From: Cohaesibacter haloalkalitolerans
GTDB lineage: Bacteria > Pseudomonadota > Alphaproteobacteria > Rhizobiales > Cohaesibacteraceae
Direction: 5' to 3'
Assembly: GCF_003574655.1 (NCBI RefSeq)
Contig: NZ_QNUM01000002.1
Span: 1 to 64,000 of the forward strand
Length of the DNA: 64,000 nt
Part shown: piece by piece, positions 42,520-50,774 of the stretch
Layout of the letters: each line of letters starts with the position of its first letter
Position numbering within the stretch: position 1 is the stretch's first letter
Notes under the pieces: generated by a model
What the model was told of the DNA's origin: nothing
The model's database searches: none
Seen by the model: the letters and a program-made list of their open reading frames with translations, nothing else
Program-made: the position numbers and the translations under genes

Positions 42520-43158
42520 TCAGAGGCTGATCGCGCCATCCTCTATTGCCTGCTCCAGCGTCGAGACGACCTTGGCCAGATTGGCATCGACGACATGGAG
42601 ATATTCCTTCCAGTCGTTGACGTGGGTCAGCTCCTTCTTGCCATCGGAAATGCCGCGCAGGCCGATCATCGGCACGTCATGCAGCATGCAGGCCCGCAGC
42701 ACCGCAAAGCTCTCCATATCCACCATGTCCGCATCGATGCTGTCATAGGCTGCGCCAGACACGATATTGCCGCCGGTTGAAAGCGTCGCTTCCTTGACGC
42801 CGGGAATATGGAACGGCATCGGCACCTTCACGGGCAGATCGACAAAGGGGGTCTTTCCCTTCTCGAAGCCAAGTGGCGAGGTGTCCATGTCGCGATAGCT
42901 GATGAAAGTTGCCTGATAGACTTCAGTCTGCTCCAGATTGGCCGACCCGGCCGAGCCGAGCGAGACCACCAGATCCGGCTTCTGGCCGGTTGCCGACAGT
43001 CTGGCAAGGAAGGACGCCACGACGATCGCCGATTCCACCGGCCCGACCCCGGTCATCAGCGGCACGATCCTTTCGCGCAGATGATCGCCATATTCGGCGT
43101 CTACCGCCATGACATAGAGAATGCGCTTGCCCGCGACGGTCTTCAGTTCATAATCCAT
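42520..43158 (-). CDS. mtnN: 5'-methylthioadenosine / S-adenosylhomocysteine nucleosidase family protein
   Basis: 212 residues from ATG 43158; the frame stays open upstream without a good start. Purine nucleoside phosphorylase/MTAN fold: MTGVGPVESAIVVASFL (about 36-52), VVSLGSAGSANLE (about 63-75), DMVDMESFAVLRACMLHDVPMIGLRGISDG (about 142-171) with the ME motif and the catalytic SD. MTAN cleaves the glycosidic bond of MTA and SAH, recycling adenine and thio-sugars. It sits between two divergent-function dehydrogenase genes on the opposite strand, so it is a separate unit. Confidence 0.85.
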   Translation of the reverse strand: MDYELKTVAGKRILYVMAVDAEYGDHLRERIVPLMTGVGPVESAIVVASFLARLSATGQKPDLVVSLGSAGSANLEQTEVYQATFISYRDMDTSPLGFEKGKTPFVDLPVKVPMPFHIPGVKEATLSTGGNIVSGAAYDSIDADMVDMESFAVLRACMLHDVPMIGLRGISDGKKELTHVNDWKEYLHVVDANLAKVVSTLEQAIEDGAISL

Positions 43159-43563
43159 TGTCTTGCCTTCGAGTTCAGCCCATCCGGGCGGTTTTCGGTT
43201 TGTGGAGCTGCCCGCTCCATCGGCGCCAGATCCTGCCATCCGTCCACTCAGCTACCTGCCACAAATGGAGTGGCCCTCTTGGTGCTACATCGAAATGGTC
43301 GTGAATCCAAGCCCATAAGGCCGCGCCCATCGCCGCATCGGCCCCAAATGGCAAGGCACGCGTGACTGCGGAAAGATTGGCCGGTCGGCAAGTCCCTGAT
43401 TTACAGCTCCCCCGAATTGCAGCTAATATGCCAGTATGGCCCAACCGGCCCCCCATTTATTTATTTCGCTCTAGTCCCTTGTCCTGCCAAGCGCTGTCAA
43501 CGGCGCGCCTCCCCACGCAGGCAGAAAGGGAAGATCCCGAGCCAGCATCAAGGAAACCAAGAC
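43159..43563. other. 405-bp divergent promoter region, no gene seen
   Basis: Separates the nucleosidase gene and the second dehydrogenase gene. The minus frame of the nucleosidase continues for 27 codons without a usable start. No hairpins or repeats stand out. Confidence 0.35.
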
Positions 43564-44505
43564 ATGAAACCGGACGTTCTTGTTCTCGTTCCCCTGCGCC
43601 CAGACCAGCAAGCGCAGTTGGAAGCCACCTACACGATCCATCGCCTTGATCAGGCTGACGACAAGGCTGCCTTTCTGGCAGCTGTCAGCGACAAGATCCT
43701 TGCTGTCGTCACCAATGGCGGCCGTGGCATCTCGCGGGCGGAAGTTGAAAAGCTGCCCAATCTCAAAATCGTCTCCTCCTCGGGCGTTGGCTATGACGCC
43801 ATCGACGTGGAAGCCTGCAGCGAGCACGGCATCAAGGTGACCAACACCCCCGATGTGCTGACCGATGACGTGGCCGACATGGCTGTTGCTCTGTTTCTGG
43901 CCGTGCGCCGCGAGATGATCAAGGGTGATGCCTATGTGCGCGACGGATCGTGGGTGAACAAGGGCGCCATGCCGCTCACCCGTTCCATCCGTGGCAAGAA
44001 GGTCGGTATCGCCGGTCTTGGACGCATCGGCAAGGCCATCGCGGCCCGTCTTGAGCCGATGGGTGTCGAGCTTGCCTATAATGGACGCCACGAGCAGAGC
44101 GACGTTGCCTATCACTATATGGGCGATATCGTCGCCATGGCTGCATGGGCCGATGTGCTGATTGCTGCCATGCCCGGCGGGGCCTCGACAGAAGGCGTGA
44201 TCAGCCGCGACGTGCTGGAAGCGCTGGGGCCGGAGGGAAGCTTCATCAACATTGCCCGTGGCAGTGTGGTGGATGAGGCTGCGCTTATCGATTGCCTCAA
44301 GGCGGGAAGCCTTGGCAGCGCCGGTCTTGATGTCTTCCTCAATGAGCCCAAGTCCGATCCGGCCTTCAACAGCCTCCCCAATGTGGTGCTGCATCCGCAC
44401 AACGCCTCTGGCACCATCGAGACACGTGGCGCGATGTCCCAGCTGGTCGTTGACAATCTCGCCGCCCATTTCGCTGGCAAGCCCCTGCTGACGCCGATCA
44501 ACTGA
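43564..44505 (+). CDS. 2-hydroxyacid dehydrogenase (hydroxypyruvate/glyoxylate reductase type)
   Basis: 313 residues from ATG 43564 with AAGGA upstream. VSSSGVGYDAIDVEACSEHGIKVTNTPDVLTDDVADMAVALFLAVRR (about 74-120), then the NAD(P) loop KKVGIAGLGRIGKAIAARLEPMG (about 146-168), SFINIARGSVVDEAALIDCL with the catalytic arginine, and LHPHNASGTIETR with the catalytic histidine near 279. The histidine motif HNASGT and the length match GhrB/hydroxyphenylpyruvate reductase-like enzymes. Only weakly similar to the dehydrogenase at 41528, so not a recent duplicate. Confidence 0.92.
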   Translation: MKPDVLVLVPLRPDQQAQLEATYTIHRLDQADDKAAFLAAVSDKILAVVTNGGRGISRAEVEKLPNLKIVSSSGVGYDAIDVEACSEHGIKVTNTPDVLTDDVADMAVALFLAVRREMIKGDAYVRDGSWVNKGAMPLTRSIRGKKVGIAGLGRIGKAIAARLEPMGVELAYNGRHEQSDVAYHYMGDIVAMAAWADVLIAAMPGGASTEGVISRDVLEALGPEGSFINIARGSVVDEAALIDCLKAGSLGSAGLDVFLNEPKSDPAFNSLPNVVLHPHNASGTIETRGAMSQLVVDNLAAHFAGKPLLTPIN

Positions 44506-44659
44506 GCCGGGGTCAACAGGTCCGAAGGTCGGTTCGCGGCCACCGGCTGAAAGGTGTATAGTCTTGAAGAGAGGCGGCAGGGCACCCCCGCCCCTCTCGA
44601 ACCGGCGCTCATCATCAAGTCAATGAGCCGATGAGGCGCATAAAGGCTGAGGCGGCACC

Positions 44660-45823
44660 ATGGACCTGCATCTTCTGTTTCTCTCTCTGGGGGGGATCCT
44701 GCTTGTTGGACTGGTCACAGATGAACTTGGTCGACGGACGCGCCTGCCGCGTGTCACCCTGCTCATCCTGTTCGGGGTCATCATTGGCCCATCGGGGCTG
44801 AACCTGCTCCCCGACCAGTTCGAAGAGTGGTATGAAATTCTTTCCGCAACAGCCTTGACGATGGTTGCCTTTCTGCTTGGCAGCCACCTTTCGCTCGCCT
44901 CGCTGCGTCGGAGCGGCAAGGTCATTCTGGTGGTCTCGGCGGTGGTCGTGCTGCTGACGGCGGTGATAATATGGGGCGGCCTCATCGCCCTTGGCTCATC
45001 CTTCCTCATGGCGATCCTGCTGGCCGGGATCGGCACCGCCACCGATCCGGCAGCGTCTCAGGATGTCATTCGCCAGACCGGGGCAAAGGGTCCGTTCGCC
45101 AAAGCCCTGCTGGGCATCGTCGCCATCGATGACGCCTGGGGGCTAATCGTCTTCAGTCTGCTTCTGGTCATTGCCAAGGCAATGTCGGGAGGTGATTTCG
45201 ATGACATTATATGGAACGCAGTGCGTGAGCTGGGCGGCGCGGTATTGGTCGGCGGCATGATCGGTTTCCCGGCGTCCTATCTTTCCGGGCGCATTCGCCC
45301 CGGCGAACCGATGCAGCTTGAAGCGGTCGGGCTGGTGTTCCTCTGCGCAGGTTTTGCCATCTGGCTTGACGTTTCCTTCCTGCTGTCAGGGATGATCGCG
45401 GGCTTCATCATCGTCAATTTAGCCCACCACCACAATCGCCCCTTCCATGAGATCGAGCATATCGAATGGCCGTTCATGGTGTTCTTCTTCGTTCTTGCCG
45501 GAGCATCGCTGCAGATTTCCGGGATCGCCGATATCGGCCTTGTGGGGATGGGCTATATCGCGATCAGAACACTGGGTCGGCTCATCGGGGGATGGATCGG
45601 GTGTCGGCTGGCCGGTTGCCCGCCCTGTCACAAGCATTGGATCGGTCTGGCGCTGATGCCGCAGGCGGGGGTGGCGCTGGGCATGGCACTGGTGGCGCTG
45701 GATCATTTCCCCGCCATTGGGGACCAGTTGCTGGCCATCACCATCGGCACGACTGTGATTTTCGAAATTGCTGGTCCGATCCTCACCCTTGTCGCCTTGA
45801 AAAAGGTGGGCGAGTCAAGATAG
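44660..45823 (+). CDS. Cation:proton antiporter, CPA2/Kef-type membrane domain
   Basis: 387 residues with 11-12 hydrophobic helices and no C-terminal RCK/TrkA-N domain, so it is the membrane part only. RRTRLPRVTLLILFGVIIGPSGLNLLP (about 23-50) and AGIGTATDPAASQDVIRQTGAKGPFAKALLGIVAIDDAWGLIVFSLLL (about 120-167), with the ion-binding Asp pair, are typical of Na+(K+)/H+ exchangers. GAGG site upstream. The partner regulatory domain could be encoded elsewhere or not exist. Confidence 0.92.
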   Translation: MDLHLLFLSLGGILLVGLVTDELGRRTRLPRVTLLILFGVIIGPSGLNLLPDQFEEWYEILSATALTMVAFLLGSHLSLASLRRSGKVILVVSAVVVLLTAVIIWGGLIALGSSFLMAILLAGIGTATDPAASQDVIRQTGAKGPFAKALLGIVAIDDAWGLIVFSLLLVIAKAMSGGDFDDIIWNAVRELGGAVLVGGMIGFPASYLSGRIRPGEPMQLEAVGLVFLCAGFAIWLDVSFLLSGMIAGFIIVNLAHHHNRPFHEIEHIEWPFMVFFFVLAGASLQISGIADIGLVGMGYIAIRTLGRLIGGWIGCRLAGCPPCHKHWIGLALMPQAGVALGMALVALDHFPAIGDQLLAITIGTTVIFEIAGPILTLVALKKVGESR

Positions 45824-45865
45824 AGCCGCATGAAACAACTTCAAGTATCCCAAACTATGTAACTT

Positions 45866-46639
45866 TCAATAGACGGGATCTTTGTCTAAGTCTGACCTCA
45901 AAACCTCTTTCTTGAAATCATATTTCTTACAAATGCTTTTAACCAGCTCCTTGAACCAATCAGGTGCGGCTGGTGCTACAAAAACTTCGTCAACCAATCT
46001 ATCGACGTCGATTTCTTGAGGATATCCTACCGGCGTCCTAAAGCACCTCTGTTTCCCTTCAACCTGCTCGCTAAAAGCTACTCCGGGAGCATTGTCCGGA
46101 TCAATGTGAAACATAGCTCTAACTTCTTGCTCATGTGCAAATGAGAGCCTTTTAGACATGAACAAGCCATATGGTCTTGTTAGATTCTGGCGTTTCTCGC
46201 GATCATAATCTATATATTCAACTTCACCAAGTATACAGTCACAAGGAAGCAACTGAAGAAGTTTGCTAAATTTAGTTGTAATGGCAATTGCTTCTTCACT
46301 TCCCCCGTATAGCTTCCACATTGCAACCGATTCTCTATCATTTCGATGCCAGCAATTTATGTAAACGATTTCTCGTAATTTAGGATTAGCCTCCAGATGC
46401 TTTCGAATAAACTCATGTGATGGCCTATCGCTTTCCCTTGGTGGGTTCTCGGCAATTTCTCTCAATAGAACCGTAAATGCGGCAGCGCTTCCTTCATGAG
46501 TGTCCTCGAAGCATGATGCTCTGGAGAACCAAAGCGATTTGGTCTCGAGCAAAGACACAAACTTTGTGAAACTCATATACCTCCACAATTTTGCGTTCTC
46601 TTTCTTAGGCCATTTAAATACTCTCCTATCCTTACTCAT
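45866..46639 (-). CDS. DUF2971 domain protein
   Basis: 257 residues from ATG 46639 with a strong GGGGAGGA site. LWRYMSFTKFVSLLETKSLWFSRASCFEDTHEG (about 18-50) is the DUF2971 N-terminal signature; INCWHRNDRESVAMWKLYGGSEEAIAI (about 118-144) and LSFAHEQEVRAMF match the rest of the domain. Function is unknown; members are scattered among accessory genes in many bacteria. The gene is clearly more AT-rich than both neighbours and sits between a core antiporter gene and a chaperone gene, which suggests acquisition by transfer. No integrase or repeat borders it. Confidence 0.85.
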   Translation of the reverse strand: MSKDRRVFKWPKKENAKLWRYMSFTKFVSLLETKSLWFSRASCFEDTHEGSAAAFTVLLREIAENPPRESDRPSHEFIRKHLEANPKLREIVYINCWHRNDRESVAMWKLYGGSEEAIAITTKFSKLLQLLPCDCILGEVEYIDYDREKRQNLTRPYGLFMSKRLSFAHEQEVRAMFHIDPDNAPGVAFSEQVEGKQRCFRTPVGYPQEIDVDRLVDEVFVAPAAPDWFKELVKSICKKYDFKKEVLRSDLDKDPVY

Positions 46640-46658
46640 GTTCCTCCCCGTCATAAAA

Positions 46659-46686
46659 ATGCAAAAAGCGGCCCGTTGGGCCGCTT
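46659..46686 (-). terminator. Intrinsic terminator of the DnaJ-type gene
   Basis: Perfect 9-bp stem AAGCGGCCC/GGGCCGCTT with a 3-nt loop. On the minus strand TTTTT follows. 17 bp after the chaperone gene's stop. Confidence 0.88.
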
Positions 46687-46702
46687 ACAGATCTTTATTG
46701 CC

Positions 46703-47698
46703 TTAGCTGAATTCCGGTCCGCGCGGGCGGTAAGGCCGGGTGTCCTGCCAGTCTTCCATCAGGGCTCTGAGGCCCGGATCGGAGCCTTCCGGCAGGATGA
46801 TCCTGGCTGTGACCAGCAGGTCGCCGCGGTTGCCGTCCCTGTCGGGCAATCCCTTGCCCTTCAGACGCAGACTCTTGCCCGAGCTCATGCCAGCCGGGAT
46901 CTTGATCTCGCCCTTGCCCTCAAGGGTTGGAATGCGGATCTTGGCACCGAGCACGGCTTCATAGAGCGTCAGCGGCAGATCAAGGCGGACGTTGTTGTCT
47001 TCCACCGTGAACAGCTTGTGCGGCAGGATCTGGATGGTCACCAGAGCATCGCCTGCCGGACCACCGCGGCTTTCAAAGCCCTGCCCCTTCATGCGGATGG
47101 TCTGGCCATCCTTGACACCCTTGGGCACAGCCATGTCCAGCGTCTTGCCAGTTGGCAGATGCACACGGCGCTTCTCGCCGGAGACAAGCTCTTCCAGCGT
47201 CACGCTCAGTTTGGCTTCCGCATCCTGCCCCTTCTGCGGTTGGGCTCGATGATGGCCGCCATGATGAGCCCCGCCGCCGAACGGATCAGCACCCGCACCA
47301 AACGGGTTGCCACCAGCCCGGCGTCCACCATTGGCCATGTTGCCGAAAATCTCGCTGAAGATGTCTTCAGCCGCACCACCACCGCCGCCGAAGGGATTGC
47401 CTCCCCCTCCGCCGCCAAACGGATTGCGACTGCCACCGAACGGATTGCCGCCGCCAGCAAAACCCTGGAATTTCTCCTTGCCCTCGGCGTCAATTTCGCC
47501 GCGGTCATATTTTCCACGCTTTTGCTTGTCACCTACAATCTCGTAGGCCTGATTGATTTCGGCGAACTTTTCCTGAGCTTTGGGATCGCTCTTGTTCTGA
47601 TCAGGGTGGTATTTCTTCGCAAGCTTGCGAAAAGCGCTCTTGATTTCGCGCTCATCCGCCGACTTGGACACCCCAAGCACACTGTATGGATCTCTCAT
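46703..47698 (-). CDS. DnaJ-class molecular chaperone (CbpA/DjlA-like, no zinc fingers)
   Basis: 331 residues. J domain at 1-70 with HPD at 31-33, a Gly/Phe-rich linker (about 85-150, repeats of NPFGGG), and two C-terminal beta-barrel substrate-binding domains ([16 protein letters not shown] to the end) but no CxxCxGxG repeats; hence type II like CbpA. The true start is the ATG of [10 protein letters not shown] with GAGGA upstream. The open frame extends 440 codons further only because it runs antisense through the peptidase gene. Cochaperone for a DnaK. Confidence 0.93.
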   Translation of the reverse strand: MRDPYSVLGVSKSADEREIKSAFRKLAKKYHPDQNKSDPKAQEKFAEINQAYEIVGDKQKRGKYDRGEIDAEGKEKFQGFAGGGNPFGGSRNPFGGGGGGNPFGGGGGAAEDIFSEIFGNMANGGRRAGGNPFGAGADPFGGGAHHGGHHRAQPQKGQDAEAKLSVTLEELVSGEKRRVHLPTGKTLDMAVPKGVKDGQTIRMKGQGFESRGGPAGDALVTIQILPHKLFTVEDNNVRLDLPLTLYEAVLGAKIRIPTLEGKGEIKIPAGMSSGKSLRLKGKGLPDRDGNRGDLLVTARIILPEGSDPGLRALMEDWQDTRPYRPRGPEFS

Positions 47699-47884
47699 CA
47701 GTCTTGTCCTCACCCCCGTCGGTGCGCCCGTCAGGCACGCGCCGACAGTGTTCAATTGGATTCGTATGACAGCACCTAGGGGAAAGCCCTTAAACAAGCG
47801 GCTACGAATCGTTGCCTGGCACTGTCTTTTTACGTTACCTCTGATATAGAGTGTCTGATTGCAAATTTCCATAGAGAGAACAAG

Positions 47885-48937
47885 ATGAACATTGATCTTC
47901 TCCGCCGCCTTTGCGAAACCCCCGGCGTTCCGGGCCGCGAGCATCGCATCCGCGCCCTGATTGAAAAAGAAGCCGAAGGCCTCTTTGACGAAATCTATAC
48001 CGACGCCATGGGCTCGCTCGTCTGCACCCGGTTTCCGACCACCGAGCAGGAAGAAGGCGCAGTGCCTGAACGGATCCTGCTGCTCTGCCACATGGACGAA
48101 ATCGGCTTTCTCGTCAGCAATGTGTCCGACAAGGGCTTCATCAATATCGACCCGGTTGGCGGTTTCGACCCGCGCACCCTGTTCGCCCGCCGCGTGCTGG
48201 TCTGCACCAAGAACGGCGACTTCAAGGGCGTGATGAACCCGGGCGGCAAGGGCCTGCACATTTCGACCCCGGAAGAACGCAAGAAGCTTCCTGAAGTCAC
48301 CGACTTCATCATCGACCTCGGCTTCGGCGAAGCCACCAAGGAAAAGGTCAAGATCGGCGACTATGTCGTCATGGACGAGCCGCTGCTCGAACTGGGTGAC
48401 AAGGTCGTCTCCAAGGCCCTCGACAACCGCATTGCCTGCTGGCTCGGCATCGAAGTGATCCGTGAGCTGGCTGACGCCAAGGTCGCCCATGACTGCGAGA
48501 TCACCGTCGCCTTCACCGCGCAGGAAGAGGTAGGCCTTCGCGGGGCTCGCACCGCCAGCTTCGGCGTTGCTCCAGACGTCGTCATCGGCGTTGACACCAC
48601 CCTGTCCTGCGACACGCCGGGCACCCCGGAAAAAGACACCATCACCACCCAGGGCAAGGGCGTCGGCATCGACATCAAGGACGGCTCCTTCATCGCCGAC
48701 ATCGATCTGGTTGAAGAGCTGGAAGCTGTGGCTGCTGAAAAGGATATTCCGGTACAGCGTTTCATTCTGGCCCGTGGCGGTCAGGACGGGGCAGCCGGAC
48801 AGCAGGCCGGGTCCGGCACCAAGGCAGCTGCCATTGGCGTTGGCACCCGCTACATCCATACTGTCTGCGAGATGATCGACAAGACCGACATCCAGTCCGC
48901 CAAGGACCTGCTGGTCGCCTATCTCGGCAAGCACTGA
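47885..48937 (+). CDS. M42 family metallopeptidase (FrvX/glutamyl aminopeptidase-like)
   Basis: 350 residues. Dinuclear zinc/cobalt aminopeptidase fold with the inserted beta-rich domain. Visible ligands: HMDEIGFLV (about 73-81), [12 protein letters not shown] with the bridging Asp (about 181-192), [11 protein letters not shown] with the catalytic Glu pair (about 214-224), and [12 protein letters not shown] (about 236-247). M42 enzymes form tetrahedral aminopeptidase complexes that clear short peptides. Ends at the terminator at 48975. Confidence 0.93.
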   Translation: MNIDLLRRLCETPGVPGREHRIRALIEKEAEGLFDEIYTDAMGSLVCTRFPTTEQEEGAVPERILLLCHMDEIGFLVSNVSDKGFINIDPVGGFDPRTLFARRVLVCTKNGDFKGVMNPGGKGLHISTPEERKKLPEVTDFIIDLGFGEATKEKVKIGDYVVMDEPLLELGDKVVSKALDNRIACWLGIEVIRELADAKVAHDCEITVAFTAQEEVGLRGARTASFGVAPDVVIGVDTTLSCDTPGTPEKDTITTQGKGVGIDIKDGSFIADIDLVEELEAVAAEKDIPVQRFILARGGQDGAAGQQAGSGTKAAAIGVGTRYIHTVCEMIDKTDIQSAKDLLVAYLGKH

Positions 48938-48974
48938 TCCGTCGATCAGTTGCTTTTGCCGATCCGAAATCGAC

Positions 48975-49002
48975 AAGGGGGAGCCATTGGGTTCCCCTTT
49001 TT
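48975..49002 (+). terminator. Terminator of the M42 peptidase gene
   Basis: AAGGGG (48975-48980) pairs with CCCCTT (48994-48999) and is followed by TTTC; 38 bp after the stop. Confidence 0.7.
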
Positions 49003-49021
49003 CTTTGGGCTCATTTGCCAA

Positions 49022-49582
49022 TTCACTTCAAGATGTAGCAGCTTCCAAGTGGCCGCAGAAACCACTTTAAAAGCGGATTATTACGAGTCTTTTGAATCAC
49101 TTGGACGCTGTTGCTAAGAGAAAGAGTCCGGCGCTTAAAGCATTTGTTAACCAGCATTAAGCGCTTAACAAACCGATTCAATCCCTTCAAAAGCCGCCTC
49201 GGTCAGCCGTAATCGTGGCCGGATCAGAACTGCGCGATAGGATCCATTGGCGATGTGTTGTCAGGCGTGGTCTGGTCCTCGTGCAGGTCCTTGGAACCTG
49301 CTCCCGGCGCAGTAGCCAGACTGGTGAAAGCTTCGGGATGACACGCATCACAGCCTTGCACTATTGACGGTCTTCATTGGCAATTTTGCGCTCCCCTCAC
49401 CGCAAGAAACATGGTATGCGTCATTTTGTCCATATCCTGCTGCCTCTGGTGCCTGTTTCAATAGAAGCTCTGCTGCCTCAAGCGCATGGTCCGCAACGTG
49501 CCCCCGGTGCGTTTGCCAGTGGCAAATCCAGACCCTTCCGCATGGCCCAAGGGCCAAGAAAAGAAAGAGGAGAGAGTCTCAA
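49022..49582. other. 561-bp intergenic stretch upstream of lrgA
   Basis: No gene with a ribosome site seen. A cluster of four TTAA elements forms two interleaved inverted repeats at 49131-49172: GCGCTTAA/TTAAGCGC and TTTGTTAA/TTAACAAA. The two hairpins would exclude each other or form a pseudoknot; they may also be protein half-sites. Confidence 0.4.
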
Positions 49583-49942
49583 GTGCTCTTCTATCTAACA
49601 ATCATATTGCTCTGCCAGCTGTTCGGGGAAGCGCTGGTTACCTTCTTCGCCCTACCCGTACCCGGCCCGGTCATCGGCATGGCCCTGATGTTCGTCGGGT
49701 TGCTGATCAAGGGCTCGGTGCCTGACGGATTGTCGGTCGTTGGCGAATCCCTGTTGTCTCACATGTCACTGCTGTTCATCCCGGCTGGCGTCGGCATCAT
49801 GGTGAATGCCGAGCTGATCCAGCGGGAGTTCGTGCCCATATCGGTCTCGCTTGTCATCAGCACGTTGCTGTGCATCGCGGTTACCGGCCTTTTGATGAGC
49901 TGGCTGACGCGCAACAAGTCCATTGGCGGATACAAGGAATAG
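49583..49942 (+). CDS. lrgA: CidA/LrgA-family membrane protein
   Basis: 119 residues, GTG start with GAGGAG 10 nt upstream; the open frame upstream is not family sequence. Four membrane helices with the family pattern LPVPGPVIGMALMFVGLLIKG (about 22-42) and FIPAGVGIMV. Holin-like LrgA/CidA proteins work with LrgB/CidB; in some bacteria the pair mediates pyruvate uptake or influences autolysis. lrgB starts 6 bp after the stop. Confidence 0.93.
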   Translation: MLFYLTIILLCQLFGEALVTFFALPVPGPVIGMALMFVGLLIKGSVPDGLSVVGESLLSHMSLLFIPAGVGIMVNAELIQREFVPISVSLVISTLLCIAVTGLLMSWLTRNKSIGGYKE

Positions 49943-49947
49943 GTGCC

Positions 49948-50676
49948 GTGCAATCCATGTCTTCCTCCCTCAACGCGCTCTGGAACCATCTCAGCGACAG
50001 TCCGCTGCTCTATCTCACGCTGACCCTGATCGCCTATCAGATCGGCCTGTTCCTCTACCAGAAGTCCGGCAAGAAGCCGCTGGTCAATCCGGTGCTGATC
50101 GCCATTGTTCTGCTGGTCGCGGTGCTGCTGATCACCGGGACGCCCTACGACCGCTATTTTCAGGGCGCGCACTTCCTGCATTTCCTGCTTGGTCCGGCAA
50201 CGGTGGCGCTGGCCATTCCGCTCTACCGGCAGTTCGAGAAGGTACGCAAATCGGCGCTGGCGATTGCCATCAGCTTGCTGACCGGCTCCGCCGTCTCGGC
50301 GGTGTCCTCGGTGCTGATCGCCTGGGCGCTTGGTGGCTCAGAGCAATCCTTCCTGTCGCTCGCCCCCAAGTCCGTGACCACGCCGGTGTCGATGGGCATC
50401 ACCGAGGCTCTGGGCGGGGTTCCGTCACTGACCGCCGTGCTCGTCATCATCACGGGCATTCTGGGTGCGTCGCTCGGGCCGACCGTGCTCAACATCGTTC
50501 GCGTCAAGAGCTGGGCCGCACGCGGCCTTGCCATTGGCACCGCAGCGCATGGCCTGGGCACGGCACGCAAGCTACAGGTGAACGAAGAGGCGGGCGCCTT
50601 CTCCGGCCTCGCCATGGGGCTCAATGCGTTGGCCACAGCGATCCTCCTGCCCATCGTCTGGTACTGGATCTTCTGA
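49948..50676 (+). CDS. lrgB: LrgB/CidB-family membrane protein
   Basis: 242 residues from GTG 49948, which is 9 nt after AAGGA; the ATG three codons later (49957) gives 239. Six to seven helices with TTPVSMGITEALGG (about 150-163) and LGPTVLN...ARGLAIGTAAHGLGTA (about 181-206), the LrgB signature. Translated with lrgA. The module converges on poxB, the pyruvate oxidase-type gene, across a shared terminator. Confidence 0.94.
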   Translation: MQSMSSSLNALWNHLSDSPLLYLTLTLIAYQIGLFLYQKSGKKPLVNPVLIAIVLLVAVLLITGTPYDRYFQGAHFLHFLLGPATVALAIPLYRQFEKVRKSALAIAISLLTGSAVSAVSSVLIAWALGGSEQSFLSLAPKSVTTPVSMGITEALGGVPSLTAVLVIITGILGASLGPTVLNIVRVKSWAARGLAIGTAAHGLGTARKLQVNEEAGAFSGLAMGLNALATAILLPIVWYWIF

Positions 50677-50699
50677 CAATCGCCGCAAGACCTTTCATC

Positions 50700-50736
50700 A
50701 AAAAAACCCGGCAGGAGATGTACCTGTCGGGGTTTT
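50700..50736. terminator. Bidirectional terminator between lrgB and poxB
   Basis: AAAACCCGGCAGG pairs (with G-T pairs and one bulge) with CCTGTCGGGGTTTT; A-run and T-run flanks serve both converging genes. Confidence 0.75.
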
Positions 50737-50774
50737 GTTTATTCGCTCGTTGATGGGCTCGGCTCAGCCGGATA

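Noticed and set aside
47699-49021. Upstream extension of the DnaJ-type frame, giving a 772-codon open frame on the minus strand
   Set aside because: It is exactly antisense to the M42 peptidase gene and stays open only because of GC-rich codon structure. The J domain starts at 47698 with its own ribosome site.
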